In this document: positions 43,407-51,681 of the stretch, piece after piece
Position numbering within the stretch: the stretch's first letter is position 1
Layout of the letters: each line of letters begins with the position of its first letter
Notes under the pieces: model-generated
The model's input: only the letters and a program-made list of their open reading frames with translations
Databases searched by the model: none
Told to the model about the DNA's origin: nothing
Position numbers and translations under genes: made by a program
NCBI GenBank assembly: GCA_002384935.1
Contig: DGCD01000018.1
Location: 62,001-126,000, forward strand
Origin: Pusillimonas sp. UBA3987
GTDB lineage: Bacteria > Pseudomonadota > Gammaproteobacteria > Burkholderiales > Burkholderiaceae_B
Direction of reading: 5' to 3'
Length of the DNA: 64,000 nucleotides

Positions 43407-43510
43407 TAAGTGGTATTTAAGTGGATGTCTGGCCTGATTTAGTAATCAGGTCTCATAGTTAGCAGAACGTTATTCTGAAAGGCGTGGCCTATTTTGTAGT
43501 CCGACGTCTA

Positions 43511-43727
43511 GGTCGTGGTGCTGCGGTTTATACCGCCGGGCTTTGAGCACGCCGCGAAACCAGGGTGTGCGGGGAGGCAAGGAGGCGGCTGTTCGAGCGG
43601 AGCGTTTTCGACCTGCCGGGGGCAGGTCGATTCCGCGAGTTCCGCCTCCGCCCCGAGCAGCCTGAGTGCAGCGGGCAGCCCGAAGGGCCGTGCGATGCCC
43701 GTCGGTATAAACCGCAGCACCACGGCC
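43511..43727. repeat. GC-rich palindromic element with 25-bp terminal inverted repeats
   Basis: The ends (43511-43535 and 43703-43727) are 25-bp inverted repeats with one mismatch, built around GTGGTGCTGCGGTTTATACC. Inside are GGAGGCGG/CCGCCTCC (43581-43588, 43642-43649) and a perfect hairpin TCGACCTGCC-ggg-GGCAGGTCGA (43608-43630). The whole could fold into one long hairpin. It is GC-rich within an AT-rich insert. It may be a MITE, an element end or a structured RNA. ORFs in it look spurious. Confidence 0.75.
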
Positions 43728-43822
43728 GCGTTAAGAACCCATACCAAATCCCAGCTTCAAACAAAATCCCCAGAACAAAAAAATGCTGACCAAAATGCTG
43801 ACCAAACGGCCTAAAACAGCCC

Positions 43823-43849
43823 AAAAAAAAGCCAGCTTTTAAGGCTGGC
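43823..43849 (-). terminator. Terminator of ssrA
   Basis: On the minus strand GCCAGC-CTTAAAA-GCTGGC is followed by eight T. It begins 34 bp past the tmRNA CCA end and is a standard intrinsic terminator. Confidence 0.9.
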
Positions 43850-43882
43850 GATTTTCTAAGTTATTGATAAATAACAGAATGA

Positions 43883-44247
43883 TGGTGGAGTCGGGGGGAA
43901 TTGAACCCCCGTCCGCGGGACCTCCGCAGGCAGTTCTACATGCTTAGTCAACCCATTTTAAAATTTTAACCTCGGATCATGCCGGCTGACGGGCCCTTCC
44001 TTGGCGAGTCACTAAGATTTAAGCATTAACTTCGTAACCCAGCTAATGCCGATTCCTTGTATATGACGCTGCTGTAGGTTTCCCTACCTAGCCCAAAGAC
44101 AAACTAGTGCAGCGGCTCACCGCTTAAGCGGCCAGAGCGAAACGCTCGTCGTTGGCGTTTATATTTTTTCCAGTGGATTTACGAGCGAACTGGTGCTCGG
44201 CATGCCCTACGCTGTTTTGCGACCCACGTCGAAGCCAGATCGACCCC
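43883..44247 (-). ncRNA. ssrA: Transfer-messenger RNA (tmRNA)
   Basis: tmRNA rescues stalled ribosomes and tags the nascent peptide for proteolysis. The 5' end GGGGTCG pairs with CGACTCC before the encoded CCA, giving an Ala-tRNA-like acceptor stem. The T-arm GGGGGTTCAATTCCCCC is intact. The tag reading frame (44156 down to 44124) encodes ANDERFALAA followed by TAA, the usual betaproteobacterial tag. Length is 365 nt. The 3' end faces the AT-rich insert. Confidence 0.97.
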
Positions 44248-44324
44248 TTAGTGGAAAAACGATTGTAACGTATTACAGTGGGTTAGAGGCGCAATACCGT
44301 AAAAAGTTCCGGTGGGCGGCGTAA

Positions 44325-44993
44325 TTAAGCAACCCGCTGCAGCAGCGCTTGTACGGCAGGCCAGATATCATGCGCCGAATCCACCACCGCATCAGCGTTC
44401 CAGCGCGGAACATCGTTGACCTGGCAATAGCCATATGCCGCGGCAATCGTAGGCATGCCAGCCGCCTTACCCGCCACAATGTCGCGTTCATCGTCGCCTA
44501 TATAAATGCAGTCTTCAGGCTCGAACCCCGTTTTTTCCGCTGCATAAAGCAACGGCGCCGGGTGCGGCTTGGCATGGCCGGCGGTATCGCCCCCTACGGT
44601 GATTGCGCAATCGGTCTCAAGTTGCAAATGACGCACAATGGGCACGGCCAGGTACTCAACCTTATTGGTTACGATACCCCATTGAAAACCTTCGGCTTTC
44701 AGCGTCTCAAGAAGTTCGTCAATACCGGGGAAAAGCTGCGTGAGCGAGGTCATTTGTTTCTCGTACTCGCTCAGAAAGCGCAGGCGGTGCTCTTCGTACT
44801 CGGGTTGTTCTGGTTCCAGGCCCAGGCTGGCCTTCAAAAGCCCACGCGCGCCTTGCGACGCCATGGGGCGCAAGGTTTCGTAGGGCAGGGGCTCAAGCCC
44901 CCGCTGTGACCGCATCAGGTTGGCCGTGGCGGCCAGGTCGGGCGCTGTGTCGGCCAGGGTACCGTCAAAATCAAACAGAATCAGTTTTTGCAT
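44325..44993 (-). CDS. gph: HAD family phosphatase, probable phosphoglycolate phosphatase
   Basis: The 222-residue protein has the HAD motifs LFDFDGTLADT (residues 5-15), TNKVEYLAV (motif II), a lysine region AKPHPAP and GDDERDI (motif IV). Gph hydrolyses 2-phosphoglycolate formed during DNA repair. Position next to ubiG is usual in betaproteobacteria. Related HAD enzymes share these motifs, so the substrate is inferred. It is directly downstream of ubiG (stop and start share a base). Confidence 0.88.
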   Translation of the reverse strand: MQKLILFDFDGTLADTAPDLAATANLMRSQRGLEPLPYETLRPMASQGARGLLKASLGLEPEQPEYEEHRLRFLSEYEKQMTSLTQLFPGIDELLETLKAEGFQWGIVTNKVEYLAVPIVRHLQLETDCAITVGGDTAGHAKPHPAPLLYAAEKTGFEPEDCIYIGDDERDIVAGKAAGMPTIAAAYGYCQVNDVPRWNADAVVDSAHDIWPAVQALLQRVA

Positions 44994-45742
44994 TACAGGA
45001 CTTTGCGTGTTGCCATCAGGTAGTTCACCGATGTGTCGCGTGACAGCTTGTAGATATCGGTCATGGGGTTGTATTCCATGCCCGCCATTTTTTCAACTTC
45101 CAGGCCGGCCAGGCGTGCTGCCTGGGCCAATTCGCTGGGTTTGACGAAGTTTTCATAGCTGTGCGTGCCGCGAGGCAATAAACGCAACACGTATTCAGCA
45201 CCCACAATCGCGAACAGAAATGACTTCGGGTTGCGGTTCAAGGTTGAGAAAAATGCCCAACCGCCTGGTTTCAGCATTTGACCGCAGGCGTGCACAATGG
45301 CGGCCGGATCGGGTACGTGTTCCAGCATTTCCATGCAGGTCACCACATCGAACTGGCCGGTGTGTTCATTGGCGAAGTCCTCGGCGCTGATTTCTTCGTA
45401 ATTCACCTTTACGCCCGACTCCAGGCTATGAAGCCTGGCAACGGTAAGTGATTTCTTGGCCAGATCGATCCCGGTGACTTCGGCGCCACTGGTGGCCATG
45501 CTTTCGGCCAGGATCCCACCGCCGCAACCCACGTCGACAATGTGTTTGCCCTGCAATGAGCCGACGGTTTCGCGGATCCAATCCAGCCGTAGCGGGTTGA
45601 TGGCATGCAGCGGTTTGAATTCACTTTCCGGATCCCACCAGCGTGATGCCAGCGCGCTGAATTTCTCCAACTCGGCAGGATCGACATTATTCGTTGTGGT
45701 ATTGGATGAGGAAGAGTTACTGGTGGCAGTGGTTTGTGTCAT
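44993..45742 (-). CDS. ubiG: Ubiquinone biosynthesis O-methyltransferase UbiG
   Basis: UbiG performs both O-methylations in ubiquinone synthesis using SAM. From MTQTTATS at 45742 there are 249 residues. The SAM-binding glycine loop is IVDVGCGGGILAESMA, preceded by FSALASRWWDPESEFKPLH, which is diagnostic for UbiG. A Ser/Asn/Thr-rich N-terminal tail is unremarkable. It lies after a strong ompA terminator, so it probably has its own promoter. Confidence 0.95.
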   Translation of the reverse strand: MTQTTATSNSSSSNTTTNNVDPAELEKFSALASRWWDPESEFKPLHAINPLRLDWIRETVGSLQGKHIVDVGCGGGILAESMATSGAEVTGIDLAKKSLTVARLHSLESGVKVNYEEISAEDFANEHTGQFDVVTCMEMLEHVPDPAAIVHACGQMLKPGGWAFFSTLNRNPKSFLFAIVGAEYVLRLLPRGTHSYENFVKPSELAQAARLAGLEVEKMAGMEYNPMTDIYKLSRDTSVNYLMATRKVL

Positions 45743-45752
45743 GGTGCGGCCC

Positions 45753-45783
45753 AAAAAACAAAAGGGGTGCCTGAAGGCACCCC
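45753..45783 (-). terminator. Terminator of the OmpA-family gene
   Basis: GGGGTGCC-TTCA-GGCACCCC on the minus strand is followed by TTTTGTTTTTT, a strong intrinsic terminator 26 bp after the OmpA-family stop and 11 bp upstream of the ubiG ATG. Confidence 0.95.
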
Positions 45784-45808
45784 TCGATTGTAGCGCTATA
45801 CGCACAAA

Positions 45809-46390
45809 TTACATGCGTGTACCTACAATTTCGATCTCTACGCGGCGGTTTTGTGCACGACCTTCGCGAGTAGCATTGCTGGCGATAGGATCGGCTTCGC
45901 CTTTACCTTCGGTATAGATACGGTTGGCAGCAATACCTTTGCTAACCAAGTATTCTTTTACCGCATTGGCACGACGCTGAGACAAGCCCAGGTTGTACTG
46001 TTCGGTACCGATGGAGTCGGTGTAGCCAACAGCGATAACGGTTTCAAGATTCAAGTTTTGTGCCTGGGCAGCAACTTGATCCAGAACCTGACGACCGGCA
46101 GGCTTCAGTGTGGACTTGTCGAAGTCGAAGAAGGTGTCTGCATTCAGAACAACTTTCGTTGCCTGGGGAGCTTGGACAGGTTCTTGCTGAGCAACAGGTA
46201 CACCGTCACAGCCGGGCAGGCCTGTAGCGGGTGTCCAGAAGCTATCGCGCCAGCACAGTTCATTGGTGCCGTTCATAACGGGGCCACCAGAAGAATTACG
46301 CCAGTTGTCGATGGTTTGCGCAGAAACTGCACCGGAAGCCGAAAAGGCGGCAATAGCAAGGGCTAGTGCGAATTTGGAGGGTTTATTCAT
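45809..46390 (-). CDS. OmpA family outer-membrane/peptidoglycan-binding protein
   Basis: The 193-residue protein has a signal peptide (residues 1-24, ending VSAQ), a short middle region with two cysteines (ELCWRDSF and GLPGCDG) and a C-terminal OmpA domain. The latter has the peptidoglycan-binding sequence YNLGLSQRRANAVKEYLVSK and NRRVEIEI. There is no eight-strand barrel, so it resembles the short OmpA/BopA-like proteins of Alcaligenaceae. A GAGGAG site and a good promoter lie upstream. Confidence 0.92.
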   Translation of the reverse strand: MNKPSKFALALAIAAFSASGAVSAQTIDNWRNSSGGPVMNGTNELCWRDSFWTPATGLPGCDGVPVAQQEPVQAPQATKVVLNADTFFDFDKSTLKPAGRQVLDQVAAQAQNLNLETVIAVGYTDSIGTEQYNLGLSQRRANAVKEYLVSKGIAANRIYTEGKGEADPIASNATREGRAQNRRVEIEIVGTRM

Positions 46391-46463
46391 GTTTCTCCTC
46401 GTTTGAGCTTAATGCTGGTAAGTGACCGCAGCGAACCTCCGCCGCATATAAAAAAACGTAACC

Positions 46464-46491
46464 AGTATAGCAATGCAATGGTTTGGTTCAA
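46464..46491 (-). promoter_or_regulatory. Promoter of the OmpA-family gene
   Basis: On the minus strand TTGAAC (-35), 16 bp, TATACT (-10) lies 74 bp upstream of the ATG. It is a good sigma-70 match, in keeping with the high expression usual for OmpA-family genes. Confidence 0.6.
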
Positions 46492-46617
46492 AGAATTGCA
46501 CTGGATTTTCATGCTTTGTTAGGCCGAATCTTACGGCATTTTCGTGTTGTTCGTTACCCCTATATGGGCATGACGTGTCCAGTTGTGCGTAATTCTACCT
46601 CAAGTTGCGTCATATTG

Positions 46618-46646
46618 TTGGTTTTAGGCAACGGCAAGGGTAATAT
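46618..46646 (+). promoter_or_regulatory. Candidate gyrA promoter
   Basis: TTGGTT (-35), a 17-bp spacer and TAATAT (-10) lie 75 bp upstream of the gyrA ATG. The match is moderate and other combinations are possible. Confidence 0.4.
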
Positions 46647-46720
46647 TGGAAGGTGCTAGAATTTGCCATTCGCCCAAAGTGGGTCAGCCAACCTAATTTT
46701 CTTTCAAGAACTGAAACTAT

Positions 46721-49444
46721 ATGGATTCCTTCGCCAAGGAGACACTTCCTATTTCGCTGGAAGAGGAGATGCGTCGCAGCTATCTTGATTACGCAATGAG
46801 CGTAATTGTAGGGCGCGCGCTACCGGATGTTCGCGACGGCTTGAAACCGGTTCATCGTCGTGTGCTGTTTGCCATGCATGAGCTCAACAACGATTGGAAC
46901 CGGGCGTACAAGAAGTCTGCGCGTATTGTGGGTGACGTCATCGGTAAATATCACCCGCACGGTGATTCGGCTGTGTACGACACCATCGTTCGCATGGCAC
47001 AGAACTTCTCTTTGCGCTATCCGCTTGTCGACGGGCAGGGCAATTTCGGCTCGGTTGATGGTGACAGCGCTGCCGCCATGCGGTACACCGAAATTCGTCT
47101 GGCGAAGATTGCGCACGAGTTGCTGGCCGATATAGATCAGGAAACGGTGGATTTTGGCCCCAACTACGATGGCAGCGAACAAGAGCCTTTACTGCTGCCT
47201 TCGCGTTTGCCGAACCTGCTGGTTAATGGCAGTGCCGGTATTGCCGTTGGCATGGCAACCAATATTCCGCCACATAATTTGTCGGAAGTGGTGGAAGGAT
47301 GCCTGTACTGCTTGCGTAATCCCGAGTGCACGGTTGATGAACTTATCGAGCTGATTCCGGCGCCCGACTTTCCCACGGGCGGCATCATCTATGGCGTGTC
47401 GGGTGTGCGTGAAGGGTATCGCACCGGTCGCGGTCGCGTCATTATGCGCGCCAAGACACATTTTGAAGACCTTGAAAAAGGCAACCGGCAAGCCATTATT
47501 GTCGATGCGATTCCGTATCAGGTGAACAAGAAAACGTTGCAGGAACGCATTGCGGAACTGGTCAACGAAAAGAAAATCGAAGGTATCTCCGATATTCGCG
47601 ACGAGTCCGACAAAGACGGCATGCGTCTTGTCATCGAGCTCAAGCGCGGCGAAGTGCCTGAGGTGGTGCTGAACAATCTCTACAAGCACACGCAGTTGCA
47701 GGACACCTTCGGCATGAATTTCGTGGCGTTGGTCGACGGCCAGCCCCGCTTGCTGAATCTGAAGCAGATTGTTGAGTACTTCCTGTCGCATCGCCGGGAA
47801 GTGGTAACGCGCCGCACGGTCTATCAGTTGCGCAAAGCGCGCGAACGCGGCCATGTTCTGGAAGGCCTGGCCGTTGCGCTGGCCAATATCGATGATTTCA
47901 TCGCCATTATCAAGGCGGCGCCCACGCCGCCGGTTGCGCGTCAGGAATTGATTTCGCGGTCCTGGGATTCGTCTTTGGTGCGCGAAATGCTCCAGCGTGC
48001 CGACGACGGCAATACGCCGGGTGGCCGTGCTGCATATCGTCCCGACTCTTTGCCTGAAGGCTTTGGCCTGCAGGAAGACGGCTTGTATCGTCTTAGCGAT
48101 ACACAGGCGCAGGAAATTCTGAACATGCGCCTGCAGCGTCTTACAGGGCTTGAGCAAGACAAGATCGTCAATGAATACAAAGACATCATGGACACGATCA
48201 CCGATCTGCTGGATATTCTGGCGCGTCCTGAGCGAATCACGACCATTATTGCCGACGAACTGGCGGCGATTAAGACCGAGTTCTCGACCGGTACAAAAGA
48301 CACCCGCTTGTCTGAAATTGAACACAACGCAACGGAGCTGGATACCGAAGACCTGATCACACCCATGGATATGGTGGTGACCTTGTCGCAGACGGGCTAC
48401 ATAAAGAGCCAGCCGTTATCGGAGTATCGCGCGCAAAAGCGTGGCGGGCGTGGCAAACAGGCCACCACGATGAAAGAAAATGATTTCGTCGACCAGCTCT
48501 TCATTGCCAATACGCACGACTACCTCTTGTGTTTCTCGGATCACGGCCGGGTTTACTGGTTGAAGGTTTGGGAAGTGCCGCAAGGTTCACGAAACTCGCG
48601 TGGCCGACCCATTGTGAATATGTTCCCGCTTGTAGACGGCGAAAAAATCACGGTGGTGCTGTCTGTCAAAGAGTTCAGTGAAGACCATTTCGTGTTCATG
48701 GCGACATCGCGCGGTACGGTCAAGAAAACACCGCTGTCTGACTTCTCCAACCCGCGCAAGGCCGGCATTATTGCCGTGGGTCTTGATGAAGGCGACTACC
48801 TGATCGGTGCCGAACTGACCGATGGCAAGTACGACATCATGTTGTTCTCCGACGCCGGCAAGGCAGTGCGTTTCAACGAAAACGATGTTCGCCCGATGGG
48901 CCGCACGGCACGAGGGGTGCGCGGCATGATGCTCGAAGAGGGGCAAACCGTTATTTCCATGCTGGTGTCGAACGACGAATCGCTAAGCGTTCTGACCGCC
49001 ACCGAAAATGGTTATGGCAAACGTACGCCTATTACTGAATATACCCGTCATGGGCGCGGTACCAAGGGCATGATCGCCATCCAGGCCAGCACACGCAATG
49101 GCAAGATGGTTAGCGCGGTGCTGGTGCATGCCAGTGATGAAATCATGCTCATTACGAACTCGGGCGTGCTGATTCGCACACGTGTCTCGGAAATTCGTGA
49201 AATGGGTCGCGCCACGCAGGGTGTCACCTTGATCAACGTTGACGAGAACAGTTATTTGTCGGGTGTGCGTCGTATTGTTGAAAGTGACGTCGACGATGTC
49301 GAGCTGCTGGACGATGGCCAGGCGAGCCCGGGCGGCGATGCCGATATCGCGGATGCCACCGGTGCTGCTGCCGATGGTGAAGATCAAAGTCATGACGACG
49401 CCTCGGGCCCCGATGCCGGCGAACCGGATTCGGAGGACAGCTAA
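46721..49444 (+). CDS. gyrA: DNA gyrase subunit A
   Basis: GyrA is the breakage-reunion subunit of DNA gyrase, which introduces negative supercoils. The 907 residues retain E. coli numbering through the active site: R121 and catalytic Y122 in MRYTEIRL. In the quinolone region S83 and D87 (HGDSAVYDTIV) are wild-type. The GyrA box (KRGGRGK) and beta-pinwheel C-domain are present. The protein ends in a very acidic tail of Asp, Glu, Gly and Ala (about residues 860-907). The stop overlaps serC by one base. Confidence 0.98.
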   Translation: MDSFAKETLPISLEEEMRRSYLDYAMSVIVGRALPDVRDGLKPVHRRVLFAMHELNNDWNRAYKKSARIVGDVIGKYHPHGDSAVYDTIVRMAQNFSLRYPLVDGQGNFGSVDGDSAAAMRYTEIRLAKIAHELLADIDQETVDFGPNYDGSEQEPLLLPSRLPNLLVNGSAGIAVGMATNIPPHNLSEVVEGCLYCLRNPECTVDELIELIPAPDFPTGGIIYGVSGVREGYRTGRGRVIMRAKTHFEDLEKGNRQAIIVDAIPYQVNKKTLQERIAELVNEKKIEGISDIRDESDKDGMRLVIELKRGEVPEVVLNNLYKHTQLQDTFGMNFVALVDGQPRLLNLKQIVEYFLSHRREVVTRRTVYQLRKARERGHVLEGLAVALANIDDFIAIIKAAPTPPVARQELISRSWDSSLVREMLQRADDGNTPGGRAAYRPDSLPEGFGLQEDGLYRLSDTQAQEILNMRLQRLTGLEQDKIVNEYKDIMDTITDLLDILARPERITTIIADELAAIKTEFSTGTKDTRLSEIEHNATELDTEDLITPMDMVVTLSQTGYIKSQPLSEYRAQKRGGRGKQATTMKENDFVDQLFIANTHDYLLCFSDHGRVYWLKVWEVPQGSRNSRGRPIVNMFPLVDGEKITVVLSVKEFSEDHFVFMATSRGTVKKTPLSDFSNPRKAGIIAVGLDEGDYLIGAELTDGKYDIMLFSDAGKAVRFNENDVRPMGRTARGVRGMMLEEGQTVISMLVSNDESLSVLTATENGYGKRTPITEYTRHGRGTKGMIAIQASTRNGKMVSAVLVHASDEIMLITNSGVLIRTRVSEIREMGRATQGVTLINVDENSYLSGVRRIVESDVDDVELLDDGQASPGGDADIADATGAAADGEDQSHDDASGPDAGEPDSEDS

Positions 49445-50571
49445 TGCGCCCCTGGAATTTTTCCGCCGGCCCTTCCGCGTTGCCGTTGCCGGTGCTCGAG
49501 CAGGCTGCGCAGGAAATGGTCGATTGGCATGGCAGTGGCTTGTCGGTCATGGAGATGAGCCATCGCGGCAAGCATTTTCTTCAGATCATCAATGAGGCAC
49601 ACGACGATTTGCGCGAGCTGTTGTCTGTGCCCGATGACTTTGAAATCCTGTTCATGCAAGGGGGCGCGACAGCCGAAAATGCAATCATTCCGTTGAATCT
49701 GATGGGACGCCAGGGTTTGGGAAAAGCCGACTATGTTTTATCGGGAATCTGGTCGGAAAAGTCTTGCAAAGAGGCTCGGCGCTATGGCGACGTGGCGGTG
49801 GCGGGGAGCAGTGGTTGCGCCTCTGTCATCAACGGGCATTCACAGGCGGCCTTCACTTGGTTCCCTGAGCCGGCGCAATGGCAGCTGCGTGACGATGCCG
49901 CCTACGTGCATCTGTGCAGTAATGAAACCATTGGGGGCGTTGAGTTCGTTCATTGGCCTGATCTGGCTGCGCTGGGGGCCAAAGGCGTGCCGCTGGTCGT
50001 GGATGCTTCGTCGCACATTTTGTCGCGCCCGATTGATTTTTCCAATGTTGGCCTGGTGTATGCCGGTGCACAGAAAAATGCCGGGCCGGCCGGGGTCACG
50101 CTGGTCATCATTCATAAAGATTTGATCGGCCACGCCTTGCCGCATTGTCCTTCGGCTTTCGATTACATCAATGTGGCGGCATCCGGCTCAATGTTCAATA
50201 CGCCGCCGACCTACGCGATTTATGTGATGGGTCTTGTCTTCAAGTGGCTCAAGCAGCAGGGCGGGGTGGGTGCTGTCGAAAGGGTGAATATTCAGAAGGC
50301 CGATACGTTGTATCAATATATCGACGCTTCGCCTTTCTACGAAAACCGGGTTCAGACCAGTGTGCGTTCTCGCATGAATGTACCGTTTTTCCTGGCCGAT
50401 GAGTCTTTGAATGCAACGTTCCTGGCTGAATCGGAGCAAGCAGGCCTGTTTCAGTTGAAAGGGCACAAGAGTGTTGGCGGAATGCGCGCCTCTATCTACA
50501 ATGCCGTGCCGCTTGAGGGTGTGCAGGCGTTGGTGGGCTTCATGAAAGAATTTGAACGTCGCCACGGATAA
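49444..50571 (+). CDS. serC: Phosphoserine aminotransferase
   Basis: SerC transfers an amino group to 3-phosphohydroxypyruvate in serine synthesis and also acts in pyridoxine synthesis. The 375 residues begin with the signature WNFSAGPSALPLPVLEQA and contain MEMSHRGKHF and the PLP lysine in VYAGAQKNAGPAGVT. Its GGAGG site lies in the gyrA end (TAATG overlap). pheA, tyrA and aroA follow. Confidence 0.97.
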   Translation: MRPWNFSAGPSALPLPVLEQAAQEMVDWHGSGLSVMEMSHRGKHFLQIINEAHDDLRELLSVPDDFEILFMQGGATAENAIIPLNLMGRQGLGKADYVLSGIWSEKSCKEARRYGDVAVAGSSGCASVINGHSQAAFTWFPEPAQWQLRDDAAYVHLCSNETIGGVEFVHWPDLAALGAKGVPLVVDASSHILSRPIDFSNVGLVYAGAQKNAGPAGVTLVIIHKDLIGHALPHCPSAFDYINVAASGSMFNTPPTYAIYVMGLVFKWLKQQGGVGAVERVNIQKADTLYQYIDASPFYENRVQTSVRSRMNVPFFLADESLNATFLAESEQAGLFQLKGHKSVGGMRASIYNAVPLEGVQALVGFMKEFERRHG

Positions 50572-50582
50572 CAAAGTTTGCC

Positions 50583-51668
50583 ATGGATAAAGAGTTACAG
50601 GCCAGTTTGACGCCGTTGCGCGAAGCAATTGACGCGATCGACAACGAGATTTTGTCTTTGTTGAATCAGCGTGCCCGTACGGCACAGGAAGTTGGAAAAG
50701 TGAAAGCGGCTTTCGACGCCGCCGGTCCGGTATTGAAACCAGAGCGTGAGGCCAGCCTTATCCGACATTTGCAAAAACTGAACCAGGGCCCGAGTACGGA
50801 CGAGGGTATTGAGTCGGTTTGGCGCGAGATCATCTCTGTATGCCGTGGTCTTGAGCGAACATTGGTTGTGGCTTATTTGGGCCCGCAAGGCTCGTTTTCC
50901 GAGCAGGCTGCTTTAGAGCAGTTCGGTCACTCCATTCAGAGAAAGCCGTGTGCCAACTTCGATGAGGTTTTTCGGGCTGTGGAGTCGGGCCAGGCGGATA
51001 TCGGCATGGTGCCCGTTGAGAACTCAACGGAAGGTGCCGTTAGCCGGACCCTGGATTTGCTGTTGAGCTCGTCGTTGAAGGTGATGGGTGAGCGCTCCCT
51101 GAGCATACAACATTGCCTCATGACGCAGTCGGGTGCAATGGAGGGTATTGCCTCGGTCATGGCGCATCCGCAGGCGTTGGCGCAATGCCAGGGCTGGCTG
51201 GGTCGACACTACCCGCAGTTGGCTCGCGATGCGGCATCCAGTAATGCCGAGGCGGCGCGTGTGGCCGCAGAAGATGCTTCCGTTGCCGCCATTGCCGGCG
51301 CGGCTGCGGCTCAAGCCTGGAATTTGAAGGTTGTGGCGTCGGGCATCCAAGACGATCCGCATAATCGCACTCGTTTCCTGATGGTAGGTACCGACGACGT
51401 CGCTCCCTCCGGTCACGACAAAACAAGCCTGATTCTGGCGGTACCCAACCGTGCCGGCGCAGTTTATGAAATGTTGGAACCCATGGCTCGTAATGGCGTG
51501 TCGATGACGCGCCTGGAATCCCGGCCGGCGCGTACAGGTCAGTGGGAATATTATTTTTATGTCGACGTTTTGGGTCATCAAAGCGAATCCGCCGTTAAGG
51601 CAACGCTGGCCGATTTGAAAAAGCGTGCTGCCTTTTTCAAGGTGCTGGGTTCCTACCCCGTGCAATAA
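50583..51668 (+). CDS. pheA: Chorismate mutase/prephenate dehydratase (P-protein)
   Basis: PheA converts chorismate through prephenate to phenylpyruvate. The 361 residues comprise an AroQ chorismate-mutase domain (about 8-95, IDAIDNEILSLLNQRARTAQ), a dehydratase domain (YLGPQGSFSEQAAL, PVENSTEGAVSRTLDLL, HNRTRFLMVG) and a C-terminal ACT domain (NRAGAVYEML, TRLESRPAR) for phenylalanine feedback. It follows serC by 11 bp. Confidence 0.97.
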   Translation: MDKELQASLTPLREAIDAIDNEILSLLNQRARTAQEVGKVKAAFDAAGPVLKPEREASLIRHLQKLNQGPSTDEGIESVWREIISVCRGLERTLVVAYLGPQGSFSEQAALEQFGHSIQRKPCANFDEVFRAVESGQADIGMVPVENSTEGAVSRTLDLLLSSSLKVMGERSLSIQHCLMTQSGAMEGIASVMAHPQALAQCQGWLGRHYPQLARDAASSNAEAARVAAEDASVAAIAGAAAAQAWNLKVVASGIQDDPHNRTRFLMVGTDDVAPSGHDKTSLILAVPNRAGAVYEMLEPMARNGVSMTRLESRPARTGQWEYYFYVDVLGHQSESAVKATLADLKKRAAFFKVLGSYPVQ

Positions 51669-51681
51669 CGGGGCACATTGC

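Larger units (their letters stand above)
43362..43882. other. Non-coding segment between the nuclease gene and ssrA
   Basis: These 521 bp contain no credible gene. They hold the AT-rich nuclease promoter with a palindrome, the 217-bp palindromic element, a tandem 12-mer (AAAATGCTGACC twice, 43782-43805 or nearby) and the ssrA terminator. This is the integration-prone side of tmRNA. Confidence 0.7.
46391..46720. other. Divergent regulatory region between ompA-like gene and gyrA
   Basis: This 330-bp non-coding region holds divergent promoters for the OmpA-family gene and for gyrA. Apart from these I see no gene or repeat. Confidence 0.7.

Noticed and set aside
43508..43814. Small frames on both strands across the palindromic element
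   Set aside because: Both derive from the inverted repeats, encode near-mirror low-complexity peptides and have no ribosome sites.
47189..48325. Long minus-strand open frame (378 codons) opposite gyrA
   Set aside because: It lies wholly inside gyrA, has no recognisable motif, and long antisense frames are expected opposite strongly biased coding sequence.
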